Shown piece after piece: positions 36,185-47,949 of a stretch of DNA of 64,000 nucleotides; within the stretch, counting starts at the first letter, position 1, and every line of letters begins with the position of its first letter. Location: contig OW799234.1 in NCBI GenBank assembly GCA_941918925.1, positions 81,010,997 through 81,074,996 on the forward strand, written 5' to 3'. Both the position numbers and the translations under genes were made by a program. The notes below the pieces were generated by a model that was given only the letters and a program-made list of their open reading frames with translations, did not search any database and was not told the origin of the DNA. Source of the DNA: Phyto melanocephala (lineage: Eukaryota > Arthropoda > Insecta > Diptera > Rhinophoridae).

Positions 36185-37035
36185 AAAAACAATTTGTATC
36201 AACAATGTTGGTATGTGAGGCAAGTGGCATCGTCCTGTTGAAACCACATATTGTCTACATCCATATCTTCCAATTCGGGCCATAAAAAGTTCGTTATCAT
36301 CTCACTAAAGCGAACACCATTCACAGTTACTGCCTGATCGTCCTCATTTTGGAAAAACTACGTCCCGATGTTGTCGCCATTTAACTGCGTTCTCGACAAT
36401 CTCTCTCTTGGATTATCATTCGCCCAAATGCGGCTATTCTGCTTATTGACGAATCCACTGAGGTGAAAATGTTTTATCACTGAAGATGATTTTTTTCGAA
36501 AATTTATCATCCACGATTGGCATTTCTTGCCACCATTCAGACCATTGATGACGTTTGGAATGTCAATAGGCTTTAGTTCTTAAGTCAATGCACCTTGTAA
36601 GCATGTAAATGCAAGTCTTTATGCATAATGTTCTTCAACGACGAGCGTGAGAGGTACAATTGTTGGGCACGACGACTAGTTGAGGTGGACGGCTCTTCAG
36701 CCACACTATCGCGAACACCAGCAATATTTTCTGCAGTTCGAGTGTGCACTGGTGTTTTCACATCTCCAACAGACCTGGTTCGATCAAATCTTTGCACGGT
36801 TTTTCCGATTGTACGCAAATTTGGACGATTAAGTTGACCGAAAAAATCCAGAAGTGCACGAAATGCATTTTGATTTGAACGCTTATTTTTATAATAAGCC
36901 TGAATAACTTAAACGCGTTTCTCAATTGTGTATCATTCCATGTTTTAAATTGACTTAGTCTGAAATTAAGAAATGTCGAATGAAATGCAGAAAAAAACTT
37001 GACGTTTAGGTGTGGTTCACATTCAACATCGGCCC
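36185..37035 (-). pseudogene. Mariner (DD41D-like) transposase remnant M3
   Basis: On the minus strand, a region translating AYYKNKRSNQNAFRALLDFF and LNRPNLRTIGKTVQRFDRTR is the first helix-turn-helix. TRTAENIAGVRDSVAEEPST and SQQLYLS-type sequence (RRAQQLYLSRSSLKNIMHKD) is the second. Frameshifts follow, then GFVNKQNSRIWA, VTVNGVRFSEMITNFLWPE and MWFQQDDATC. It stops soon after the second catalytic Asp, so the C-terminal third is missing. Confidence 0.78.
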
Positions 37036-37059
37036 TCAAAATTTAACCACCCTTTATAT

Positions 37060-37210
37060 GTCGATAGATATATATTTTGCGCATGAGTTAGTAGCAACTT
37101 TCAACGCTTATAACTTTTAAAATACTGAACCAATTTCAATAGCATTTCCAGTAAAATTTATTTCAAATGGTATATGTTTTACGAAATGAAACAGTTAAAA
37201 ATTCCCGCAT
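37060..37210 (-). repeat. Dispersed repeat R4, copy 2
   Basis: CAACTTTCAACGCTTATAAC, TTTTAAAATACTGAACCAAT and CCCGCATGGTATTTTATA, read on the minus strand, parallel the copy at 17600. Confidence 0.5.
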
Positions 37211-38302
37211 GGTATTTTATAATATTTTTGATATTGTTTTTTATTTAATTTATTTAACTTGAAAATAAATATGTGTATATGTTTTAATTAATAGCCGTGA
37301 AATGTTTAAAATATTTACCTTTTATAAAATTAACTGCTTAAATTTTAACCTAAAAACATGTTAGCACATCATTATATATCCGTTTTAAAAAAAAAAAAAA
37401 AATCAAAAGGATAAAGCATTACCACAAAAGCAATATGCAAAAAACAAAAGTATGTTAATGCGTGCACCATGCAAAAAGCAACAGCAACAAATTATAATAA
37501 ATACAACAACGCAAGCATCCTGCGTAATGCAGAGTTTAAGTGGAATAACCACCGCTAGCATTAAAATTCGACCTCTGAACGTACAAACATTCATACATAA
37601 ATATTAACGGTGTAATAATTTAAAAACAATAGGGTATACGTATGTATGAAAGTCTAGGTGCAAGTAGACATTTAAAAGAGAAAATCATTGCAAAAATATA
37701 GTCTGACTTATATGCTAACATACAAGGTCTTACATACAACATAACATATTTAATATTTTTTTTTTGCAAATGTAGTATATTAATTTAAACTCTCTTACAC
37801 GCACAAGTATTTTAAAAGTCTGCTAGGCATATTACATATAAACATTCATGTAAACATTACATGACTGTGTGTACATGTATAGTCAAGTCAATTGTTTAAA
37901 AATCCTTTACTTTTCACAATTCTCGTATTGTTGTTTGTTTTTTGGACAACTGTTGTTGGTAAATCCCAATAAATTGTAAAACTAGTGATTTACTACCACC
38001 ACCAATACAGCACCACTACTTATTTAAACAATCATTCAACCACTTCTATCAATTTTGGACGCGTGGCGATTTCGTTTCCTCTGCTCAACTCCCAATTGCA
38101 TCGTTATTGTGTTTTCCCAATAGGTTTATTAAGGGTAAATACTCGTTTTTCATTGTATATTGTTTTGCGTATGAAAATTTTTAAACGAGTTTTAAAAATA
38201 CTTTTCAATACATTTGTCTACTCAATCAAATGTACGCATCAGAGAGCGGCATATCGGTAATTTATTTTTAAAAATTCCATTTACTTGTTCCAATTTAGTC
38301 AG
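37211..38302. other. No gene seen
   Basis: AT-rich DNA with a poly-A run near 37386; no coding or known repeat. Confidence 0.6.
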
Positions 38303-38732
38303 TTGAGTAGACCGGAACTTAGGAGATTAACTGGTGTAATAACGGGTCACACGAAAATGAGAACTCATATGGCTCGCATGGGACTGTCGAATGAAACGAC
38401 ATGAAGGGCATGCGAAGAGGAGGAAGAGACTTTGGAACGTTACCATTGTCAATGCCCTGCGTTTGGGCGTATTAGGCGCAGACACTTAAAATTGGATACT
38501 ATTCTAAACTTGGAATGCCTGAAAGATTTAAATTGGAGATGGTTAAGGGATTACATTGAGAAAACTTTGTTTTTGACCTAGTCGATACTTTTACGTTTAC
38601 GAAATTAGGCTTATGGTTTCATTAGTGAATTTTTTCGTTCCTATAGAGCGCACAACATGCTAATGGGGCATACGTGTATACCTGTTATGGGTTTTGGGGC
38701 ACTAAACCCTCTTTTTCAACCTAACCTAACCT
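38303..38732 (+). mobile_element. LINE 3' fragment with CCTAA tail
   Basis: The frame reads LSRPELRRLTGVITGHTKMR, THMARMGLSNETT, one TGA, RACEEEEETLERYHCQCPAF and LNWRWLRDYIEKTLFLT, with a natural-looking stop at 38579-38581. The CRAC...H-C-P motif follows the RNase H domain in I/Jockey-type LINEs. The 3' untranslated part ends TTTTTCAACCTAACCTAACC. Only one premature stop lies in about 90 codons, so the copy is fairly young. Confidence 0.8.
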
Positions 38733-39423
38733 CGGAAATTGAAGAGAAATACATAATTCAAAAAAATTCGGGGAAACTTTAATTCACTCCATTTCTAGTT
38801 GACTGAGTACCATTTTAGTAATATTATTTTGTTCTGTTCTATGAAAAAAATACATAAAAAATATTACATTGTTTTTTTATTTCCTATTCTCTATTTTCCT
38901 ACTTAGAGTATAGTTTTGCAAGTATGTGCTCTCTCATCGTTTGCTCTTAATACGTGTTGTATTTGGATTGTCTTGAGTAAATACAGCAATATACAAAAAC
39001 ATTTTTTACAGAATTTAATTTGTGTATATTTGAGAAAGTACATAGTGAATGTATTTGAATTTTATGAATTGTTGCTTCTTAAACGTTGTCATTCTCTGGT
39101 ACGTATGTTATTTGTTGTAGAGAAAATGCAATTGCTTTTATGACCTTTATTTAAAATATTTGTTGTTATTGTTGTTTACTTATTTGGTATATTGAAGTGC
39201 AAATATGGATTTTTCTTTAATCGTTCTGACGAATTTCATATTGTAAAATGGAAGAGAATTGAATTTTTTTAGTGAACAATTGGGATTAGAGCAAAACATA
39301 TATTGTAATATAAAATAATATTAAGAACCTAAAAATGTTTTATTCAAAACTGATAAAAAAAAAATTAATGCGAATGCACCAAAATTTTCATTTGTTAGCA
39401 CCGGGTGGTCAGCTGTATCGGAA

Positions 39424-40058
39424 ACAAGTAAGAGTGCTATATTCGGCCGTGCCGAATCTTATATACCCTTCATAACGTGTACTCATGCAATAACAATAGT
39501 TTGTATCACCATTCATCCCATATGAAATACGTACATACATATAAAAAACATCCCATTGTAAAATTATAAATTTACGTATGTATGTTAAAAAAAAAGTTTA
39601 AAAAAATAAAAAAAGATTAAAAAAAAAATTAAAAAATATAAATAATAAATATAAAATAAAAAAAAAAAAAAATATATAAACAATATTTTTTTGGCTCAGC
39701 TGAGATTCGATGCTACGTTATGTACATGTTGTTGTTTTGAAAAAAAACGAGGTGGTCGTGGTTTATTGCTCATATCTCAGTTGTTTATGTACCGATGTTT
39801 CTGATTTTCAATACCGATCTGCTCCCAAATATTTCTGATATTTTAATACTTCACTCGGGTCCAGGCGATGTCGGGGGTTTTAAAAAGTTGATTTCAACAT
39901 ACACACAGACGGACGGACAGACTGACAGGGCTTAATCGACTCCCCTATTTATAAGCTTTCAGAAAATATATACTTTATGGGGTCGGAAATCAAAATTGTA
40001 GAAATTTCACACGGAATGACAAACCTATATATACCCTTTTTCACTGTGTGAAGGGTAT
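39424..40058 (-). mobile_element. F1 subfamily B, shorter copy
   Basis: It begins ACAAGTAAGAGTGCTATA, the TTCGGCCGTGCCGAA hairpin and CATTCATCCCATATGAAATA. The core is in standard orientation for a minus copy, beside TTGTTGTTTTGAAAAAAAAC. The end is ACCCTTTTTCACTGTGTG then AAGGGTATA. The poly-A core is shorter than in the copies at 20194 and 23852. Confidence 0.78.
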
Positions 40059-41399
40059 AAAAACTAGTAGTTAAAATAAAAATAACGTTATTTAAAGCAA
40101 ATAAAAAGGCAAGATCGGCAACACTGTAAATAATTAAACAAAAGTTTAAAATTGTCTTTTTGCCGGGCGTTGATTTAATAAGTAAAATTAAATCCTTGTT
40201 ATATATTTTACAAAATAAATTAAGTTAATATTATATCGTACACACCCACACATACATAACTTCTTTATCTGTAAGCTTCATAAAATCACATACATACAAA
40301 GGCATTTTACTGTAATAACTTATTTAAAATATGCTGTTTACAAATTCCAGCCTAATCCCACAAAAAATGGAAATCCTTTAACAACTGCCAGGCAAATACG
40401 GAATACAAAAATAAACAAATAAAAAATATGTTGCTGTAATCAAATATTCATAACTTTGTTAAAGATTATTAGCAAACATTTATTTGTTAATAATGTACGA
40501 CACAAAAATGTATGCCGTTAACCCGCCCTCTGGGAGAATAAAAACCCAAAAATAGCTACGCAACAAATGAAATAGAAAAGCAACCACCATCTTGCCCCTG
40601 TAATGTCTTGTATATATTTGTTGTTAATTTCAATTTAACATAAATAACTTTTCAATTAAATTGCTCTTTTCGACGTTTATCCTTGTTTCTTTCGATATGT
40701 ACAATCAAAGGACTATTTGGTTGGCGAAGTAGTAAACGCGTGCTAGGCATTATACCACCAGCTTAGGATCAGCAGCATCATCATGGAAAAAACAACATTT
40801 ATACAACGGATTATTGTGTAACATTAGGCACGTGTTATGTTACCAAATATTTCTGTTTTCTTCGATATTCTTTGTATTTGTAGGTAAGTATTAAGCCTTT
40901 TTAATCCTTGTTTTCATTTCATCAATTTAAGCTTAAACGAGCAATCTTTATTTTGTTAAACGTGTGTCTATATGTTCTGGGGTCTTGAGAAAACATTTTA
41001 AATTAATTTTCCTGGTGCACATTTTAAAACGTAATTTTTGGAATATTAATTTTATTTGTTACTGTATTTACTCTCAGGTAATTTATCTTAAAAATATTTG
41101 TTTTCACAGCTCTTTATGTGAGGCTTTTCTATTCTAAGCTATTCTTTTTAAACAGATAAGACGTAGTAAGTGGTGTCAACGGTAACAATCACTTAATTTT
41201 AGTCGAATTATTGAAAAAAATTTATTTATTTTAAATTTTTATTGTTTCTTAAGGGTGTCTTAGTAGAAATGCACTTTCAAAATTTAGTGTAATTTTTTTA
41301 AAGATAGTAGCAACTATAAAATTTGCCAGCTGTCATAGGTGTTTATTCGGATTGTTAAAAATTGAGCGTTTTACAAAAGAATAACGCGTTGTGTTGTTG
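40059..41399. other. No gene seen
   Basis: AT-rich DNA. GGCAACACTG near 40126 looks like a hAT end but has no partner. No coding region. Confidence 0.55.
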
Positions 41400-42110
41400 T
41401 GAACAGTCCAGTGCGTCAACGTACGTAACAATATTGCCTTTAAAAAGCAGTGTGTCGCCGAAAACATCAATTTGGCATCGTTCTCAATTTTTTCGTAGCA
41501 CTACGCAGTGAATTTTAACTCCACTTTCATGAGTACAAATTGAATAATGGAGCAAAATGAAGTCAATGCAAATTTTTCGAAAAAGTTATCTTCTTCGATA
41601 AAGCGCAATTCGATCTAAATGCACAAAATTGTCAAATTTTTGGCAAAGAAAATTCTCGTGCAATCCATGAGAAAGAAGTGCACCCAGAAAGAGCTCCCCA
41701 CTAAGATGAGGCTGAAATTGCAGGGACTCTAGACTTTTATTATTATAGGAACATGATGATGATATTATTGTGGACGAAATGGTTCTGCGTGCCATGTGAT
41801 TTCAGCAAGACAGCGCCACCTGACACATCATGCATGCAACGATTTTTAGAACAAATTTTTTCAAGAAATTCTCATGTCAACTGTCCACCAAAATTATGTG
41901 ATTTAACGCTGTGTGATTTCTTCTTTTTTTAATTTTGTGAACTCTCGGGTTTATGTGAATAACCCATGAACAAATTCTAAGCTCAAATTCGACATGCGAT
42001 GCTCTATCGGTGAGATACAGCCATATCTGCACAAGTCATGGAAATTTTCGTGGAGAGTGTAGAGGCCTGCCACCACAGAGGTCATGGCCACGTAATTATT
42101 TATTAATTAA
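41400..42110 (+). pseudogene. Mariner-type transposase remnant M4
   Basis: VIFFDKAQFDLNAQNCQIFG with KENSRAIHEKEVHPERAP is the region of the first catalytic Asp. Later CDFSKTAPPDTSCMQRFLEQ and HVNCPPKLCDLTLCDFFFF cover the second and third Asp regions with changes. A final CHHRGHGH matches the SRGGH tail. Many stops and shifts make it old. Termini were not found. Confidence 0.65.
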
Positions 42111-42185
42111 AGTCCAAAGAACAATATTCCTTTCAGACTAATAGAAAATAAAATATATGTATAAATTCATTAATTATATAAGTAA

Positions 42186-42969
42186 CTAGCTAATACCCGG
42201 TGTGCTTTGCCACCCGAAATCTTAGTATTTAATTCATAGGCAGGTGCCACGCCCACTATTGTTAATGCACCCATTTTTTCCATAAATGTTTATTTGAATA
42301 TCAAAGTTGCTTTTGCAAAATTTTACTACTCTAATCGATATCGTTTTCCAGATATACGAATTTTAGTATTTAATTCATATGACAGGTGCCACGCCCACTA
42401 TTGTTAATGCACCCATTTTTTCCATAAATGTGTTTTTGAATATCAAAGTTGCTTTGCAAAATTTTACTCTCTAATCAATATCGTTTTCCAAATATACGAA
42501 TTTTAGTATTTAATTTATATGGTAGGTGCAACGCCCACTATTGATAATGCACCCATTTCTTGCCTAAATGTTCATTTGGGTGTCAAAGTTGCTCTTGCAA
42601 AATTTTACTACTCTAATCGATATCGTTTTTCAAATATACGAATTTTAGTATTTAATTAATGTGGCCACGCCTACTATTGCAAGTCCGCCCATTTTTTACC
42701 CAAATGTTCGTGTGGATGTCAAAGTTTGCCGTATTTAATTTGAAGACTCTAGCTGCATTAACTTTCGTTATATATAATATTTAATACTTATTCTTTAATA
42801 GGGCGTGGCACCCTGCCAACTTACAATTTTAAACCAAAGTATAGCCTATAGTTCCTTCTAAACACACAGAAAGATTGTGTGAAAATTTCAAGGAAATCGG
42901 TCCAGCCGTTTAACCGTCTATAAAGCACAAACAAACATACAAACACACATTGATTTTTATATATATAGA
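42186..42969 (-). mobile_element. Non-autonomous Helitron, second family (Hel-B)
   Basis: On the minus strand it begins TCTATATATATAAAAATC after an A and ends GGGTATTAGCTAG before a T. The ends match the Helitron pattern but the body differs from Hel-A. It has at least four tandem monomers of about 120 bp containing GCCACGCCCACTATTG, CAAAGTTGC and AATCGATATCGTTTTCCA, near 42245, 42390, 42530 and 42660. There is no coding sequence. Confidence 0.8.
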
Positions 42970-43770
42970 TAACAAAACCATTTAAATTTAAAAATATAAA
43001 AAAATTACATTAATAAAAATTTTGCAAAAGAAATTTCTTAAAATTTGTTTTCGATGCATTAAAGGCATGGTTGATTTTTAATAAATTATTATAATTAAAT
43101 TATCTTATTAATGTACCACTAAGTACATAATTTTGATGATGTAAACCGAGACAAAACGGCAATCTACTTAGTACACAAAATAAAAGATTTTCTAGAAGAT
43201 CAAGACAATCAATATTACCATTCAATATGTCTCTCCAAAGAAATCATGCCCAGATGTAAACAACGGGATTCATAAGTTGGCAGCGGATGAATATAATTAA
43301 AGTGAGGTGACGCAAAGCGAATAAATCGCTTAAATCGGAAATAGATGGACGCATATTTTATTCCACAACATGTCTTCTTTACCACTTTCCACTAAGAAAA
43401 TCACATCTCAAACAAAAAAAATAAAAAATACTTGTTTTTAGTTTAAAATAAAAAAGTGTCCCCTCTATTATTAAAAATAATTTTTGAATTTAAAATTTTA
43501 TCATTGTTAATATGATGTTTACACTTGTTGTTGTTAATAATTAATTTTTACATCGTACACAGCACGATCCACAGAAGCTAACTTTTAACACAGCAGGTTC
43601 ATGTCGCGTTATTTTATTAAATAGATAGATACATGCATATCGTTGGTCACAGATAGAAAGGCCATCTCTCAAGTAAATTTATCTGCATTATCATACTGTA
43701 ATTTCGTTTGGTAAAATTGCTTGTTATTTTTAATATTATTGAGTTAAATTTGTGTGTTGTACGAAATGTA
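42970..43770. other. No gene seen
   Basis: AT-rich DNA between Hel-B and a LINE fragment. Confidence 0.6.
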
Positions 43771-44462
43771 TTAGGTTAGGTCAGATTGAAAAGGAGGGGC
43801 ACTAAAAGCCCAAACCCATGATAGGTATATACTTATGCCCAGTTGGCATGTTATGCGCTCCATATCGAAAACGGATTTCCCAAACAAAAACCATAATCAT
43901 AATTTCCCAAGAACCCAGTCCCATCAATGTAATACCTTATGGATCTTCAGTTCGAGTTCCCCAGGTATTCCAAGTTCAGTATAATATCCACTTTAAAATT
44001 TTCGCAGGACAATGACAGAGATATTGTACAAAAGTCTCATCCTCTTCCTTGCATGCTCTACATGTCGTTTCCTCAGACAATTTTATGCGAGCTAGATGGG
44101 TTCTCAAATCTGTATGATCTGTGATTACACTAGTTAGTCTCCTAAGTGTTGGTCTACACAGTTTCAGAATCTCCTTTGATTTCCCAAGATTTGGGTCACC
44201 TCATAGTACGTTTGTCACTTTACGACATCAGTGCCTTGCCATTTTTTGACATGTTCCTCCATCGCTCAACATTTAAGTTTATCCTTGAAACGTTGAAAGG
44301 GTTTAGCATTTTCCAAAGTTTTGGTACTCAAACGACCTCCCATTTTGTATAATTTATTGGCTTTCTCGTTTTCGATCAGCCCGTGATGGCTTGGTATCCA
44401 TATTATCTCCAGATGTTCACGAAATGTATTAGGATAACAGTAAAACTCAATCTTGTACAAGA
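43771..44462 (-). mobile_element. LINE 3' fragment with RNase H end and CCTAA-type tail
   Basis: On minus, IIWIPSHHGLIENEKANKLY is the RNase H C-terminal motif. Then come a broken frame with RRLTSVITDHTDLRTHLARI, TTCRACKEEDETFVQYLCHC, and a 3' untranslated part ending GGGCTTTTAGTGCCCCTCC, TTTTCAATC and TGACCTAACCTAA. It is the longest of the related 3' fragments at 7612, 38303 and 6463. It carries multiple stops and is truncated at its 5' end as LINE copies usually are. Confidence 0.78.
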
Positions 44463-45245
44463 AATACGAATTAGGGCCTTTCTACCTGTGACCATCCATA
44501 TATTTATATTATATTAAGTAAATAGTTTTCAAAACCTCAAGTCATTTATATGTTTAACCAAAGTATATTATGCTTTTTTTAAAATATAATTTGTTATAGT
44601 AAATTAAAAACAGAAAGTGTGTGAAACCTAGAGTGGGAATATGAAATTTTACTTGGTTTTAAGGCAAAGTGCTTCGCATGAATCAATAATTTTTAAAAAT
44701 TATTTATTTTTTATTTATGCATTTATTTACTCATACATTAATTAATTTATTAAAATACAAATTTATTTACATTATTAACCCTTGTCACAAAAGGGGTTTA
44801 TGTAGTGCAGCAGTATAACTGTAAATAATGCAGAGACTATTTCAATGCAACCAAATATTTACCAATCAATAAAGCACCAATTTAAAGCACTTTCTCTCGT
44901 TGGACACTAATGATCTATACACATGCTGAGACTACCTACATACAAATGTTTAAGTAATTATGTACTTTCAATATTTATCAAAAACTACTTTAGGCCCTTT
45001 AAAGGTTGGTTAGTCAAAATGTCAAGTACCGTTTAAATGACATCATTTCTGAAGTGCATACAATTTGTTAAATTTATTGTCTTTTACAATATGTGAAGTT
45101 AATATAAAGGGTGACACTAAGGCGAGTGTGCGATATCTCAATAGTTTGTTTATTCCAGTCTTAATGTATGAAATTGGATTGGATCCTTGAAACATAACGT
45201 TAAGTCGGTCGGTAAGTTACCTTTTTTAATATCACATAAACCTTA
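44463..45245. other. No gene seen
   Basis: AT-rich DNA upstream of the SINE; AAAGGGTGACACTAAGGCGA at 45105 may be an element border, unproven. Confidence 0.5.
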
Positions 45246-45473
45246 GGTTGGTAGGTAAGGCTGGTGCAAAGTTAGCCTCACCCAGAGACCGTTACGGTCC
45301 ATTGTGACCCCTTAATAAAGAAATGAAGAAAAGAATAGAATAAGAATAAAAATAGTTAGAGTAGAAGAGAAAGAGAAGCAGACCAGTCCAGAGTCTCTGG
45401 CGGGAATCGAACTCGCAACCCCCAAACTAGCAGACCAGCACACTACTGACTAGTAAACGAGGGCACCCTTCGC
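45246..45473 (-). mobile_element. tRNA-derived SINE
   Basis: On the minus strand GGGGTTGCGAGTTCGATTCC holds a near-perfect RNA polymerase III B box (GAGTTCGATTCC). It is preceded 30-40 bp upstream by TAGTCAGTAGTGTGCTGG, an A-box-like region. The head starts near GGGTGCCCTCGTTTACTAG. A pyrimidine-rich middle and a body with GGACCGTAACGGTCTCTGGG follow, ending CCTTACCTACCAACCTAAGG. It does not fold as a complete tRNA, so a SINE is preferred. Confidence 0.7.
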
Positions 45474-45663
45474 TACCTATTTTTGCATTTATTTAGAAAG
45501 TGTCTAAAGATATTCAAAGCAGATCACATATTGCCCAGCTCGTCTGCGAATTCATAGCTAATTCGATATAATACAGTTACAGCTATGAATAAAACGAATT
45601 CATAACAGCACAGTCAAGGTGAATTCACGAAGAAGCCGATTTAGGTAAACTTTTATTTAATTA

Positions 45664-46126
45664 TCTATATATACATATAAAAGTAAAACTCTGTCTGCTT
45701 GTGTGTGTGTGTGTTAGCTATAGATCCGAAACCGTACAGCCGATCGGACTCAAACTTAGGCTAGTTGTTGTAGACATTCCAGGGAGTGTTTATGGGTGGT
45801 AAAAAGTGGGCGGAGCTACGCCCACATACATACACATGAAAAAAAAATACGACCATACAAAATAAATATTAATTTTTCAGCTACTTGCACCTGACCGATT
45901 TTTCTGAAACTTTGCACACATATTGAGCTATTATGACTATATAATTTCGTAAATAGAAAAGTGTGCAGTGACACCCCCATTGAAAATAAGTTATTATTTT
46001 CAGATATTTCCACTTACTTGCATTACAAAAAAATCAATAAAATATTATTTTTAATATATTAAATTAAAATTCAGAATGCATTTTTATTCATTAAGGGGCG
46101 TAGCAACGTGCGCCAGGCTTGGCTAA
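45664..46126 (+). mobile_element. Non-autonomous Helitron (family Hel-A, copy 4, short)
   Basis: It starts TCTATATATACATATAAAAG after A and ends CAGGCTTGGCTAA before T, a CTAA variant of the CTRR end. It has about two monomers, the first with GTGGGCGGAGCTACGCCCA. The internal array has contracted relative to copies 1 and 2, as expected if copy number of the 120-bp unit varies by recombination or slippage. Confidence 0.8.
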
Positions 46127-47949
46127 TATTTGATTAAGAGTATAATATAAATAAAATAATAAATAACTACTTCTTAATAATAAATGCTAGAAAAATACTC
46201 TAAACAAATTTTTTAATGCAGAAATTAATACCAAATTTACCAGCACCGGTGCAAGTAACAAAATAAAGACTAACTGAACAAGGTTTGGCAATTATCTTAA
46301 AAAACTTCACCGACCAGCTGGTTCGACGTTATTAAGTTTATGCGTCATAGCAGAGGAATTTTTTACCCTTAAAGCACGAAGTGGCGGACATAAGATCCAA
46401 CGAAAATTAGTTTTTTTTTAAAATCTTCGAAAATAATGGTTTTTTTGTTCCAAATTTTTAGCGTTAAAAATGCTCAGAAGGGAACATTGTACGAGTTTTG
46501 TTACTTTATTTGCAACTCTGAAACCATGTAGAAAAAAGCATTGAGTAAAATTTTTTTGCGAACCAAGTGGGGCATTGAAAAAAGCTAAATAGTAATTAAA
46601 AAAAATTACAAAAAAACAGTAGAATTTTGTTTGTTAACAAAAATGCGTAATCTTATAAGGGAGTTTTAAAAACTGAAGAAAATTTGCTCTTAGCAATACT
46701 TGCGGCTGCAAGATCAACAGTTAAAAAAAATATTATATTGAGCAACATATTAAAAGCGGAAAACAGCAAATGGCAGCTTCAAAAGAAGAAAGCCGATGAC
46801 AAAAGCTTATCAGGGAATATCCCGTCAACACAACTGCCACAACATTTCATAAGGATCTTACTTAAACGTTACTAGGATTCAATATACCAAAACAAAAAAA
46901 TTAACTGCCCTAGTTTCAAACATTTTTGGAGAAATATTCTAATTTACTGATAACCTCTGAAACTTGTTTACGTAATATATACATTCCAGAAATGTTTTCT
47001 TTTTTCACGTCCTTATCACAATTTTTTTTTACTTGTACTAATGACGTGCAAAGAGAATACAGGAAAAACAGATGTTGATAAATTTCGTACTAACTCAATG
47101 ATATATGTATGAAAAAAATGAAATCAATTAGGACAAATAATTCTATGTTTCAATTTTCAATATAATACTGAGTTAAATAGTTGATATTTACACACAACAC
47201 TTGTAGTTCTTATCACGAAGAAAGGTCTTTCCGTTAAATATTGGACACAAATTAGCTGAACCAAATATAAGACAACGTTTTTCCCTTATTTACCAACTTA
47301 TAAACAAAATCATACCTCTTTTGTGTGGGGGACTTGACCCCACTCCGTACTTTATTTTATAAATATGACTCTGTGCGTTTTGCTTTATGTGAATTAGAGT
47401 ATCATAAAAAGTAATTTTAAATAATTAATTTAATTATATTAAAAAAAGAACGAAGCATTGTTACATTAAAAAAAACTGTCCCATAAATGCTTTTTGGTGA
47501 GAAATAATAATTTGGCTGTACAACATTAAGTTGTTTGGAAATGTATGGGGTATACAAAAATAATTTCTTATATCCAAAACTGATCTAAGTTTACATTTAT
47601 GTAAGTGGAACCACCCAACAAAATAACACATTACAAAATAATGAAGTGAAAACACTAGAAAACAGCTCTTCTTTACTTACAATCTGGCATCTGAACCCAT
47701 TATTTTATCACGGCGATGTTAACATGCTCGCTTACAAAAAGGGACTCAAATCAGCGATGGTATATGAGAATTTCAGTATTGTGCCAAAATTTAGCTAGAA
47801 ATCAATACATTTTATTAAGATGAAAAAAAAAAGAACTTAAGACTTCCATATTTAAAAAATTTATGCAGATTAATTAAAGATAAATATTATTATTTATTAA
47901 ATACATACATATGTATGTATTTAATATGTAATGTTTTTTGTGAATGAGA
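46127..47949. other. No gene seen
   Basis: AT-rich DNA. The frame at 46684-46875 has a Lys/Leu-rich translation with no family I recognise. A 22-bp palindrome of ATACATAC/GTATGTAT type lies near 47901. Confidence 0.5.

Noticed and set aside
40126..40136. GGCAACACTG as a hAT right end
   Set aside because: No matching left terminus or 8-bp duplication was found; may be a solo remnant.
45400..45473. Possible tRNA gene
   Set aside because: The B box is good, but the sequence cannot fold into a full cloverleaf with acceptor and anticodon stems, and it continues into a SINE body.
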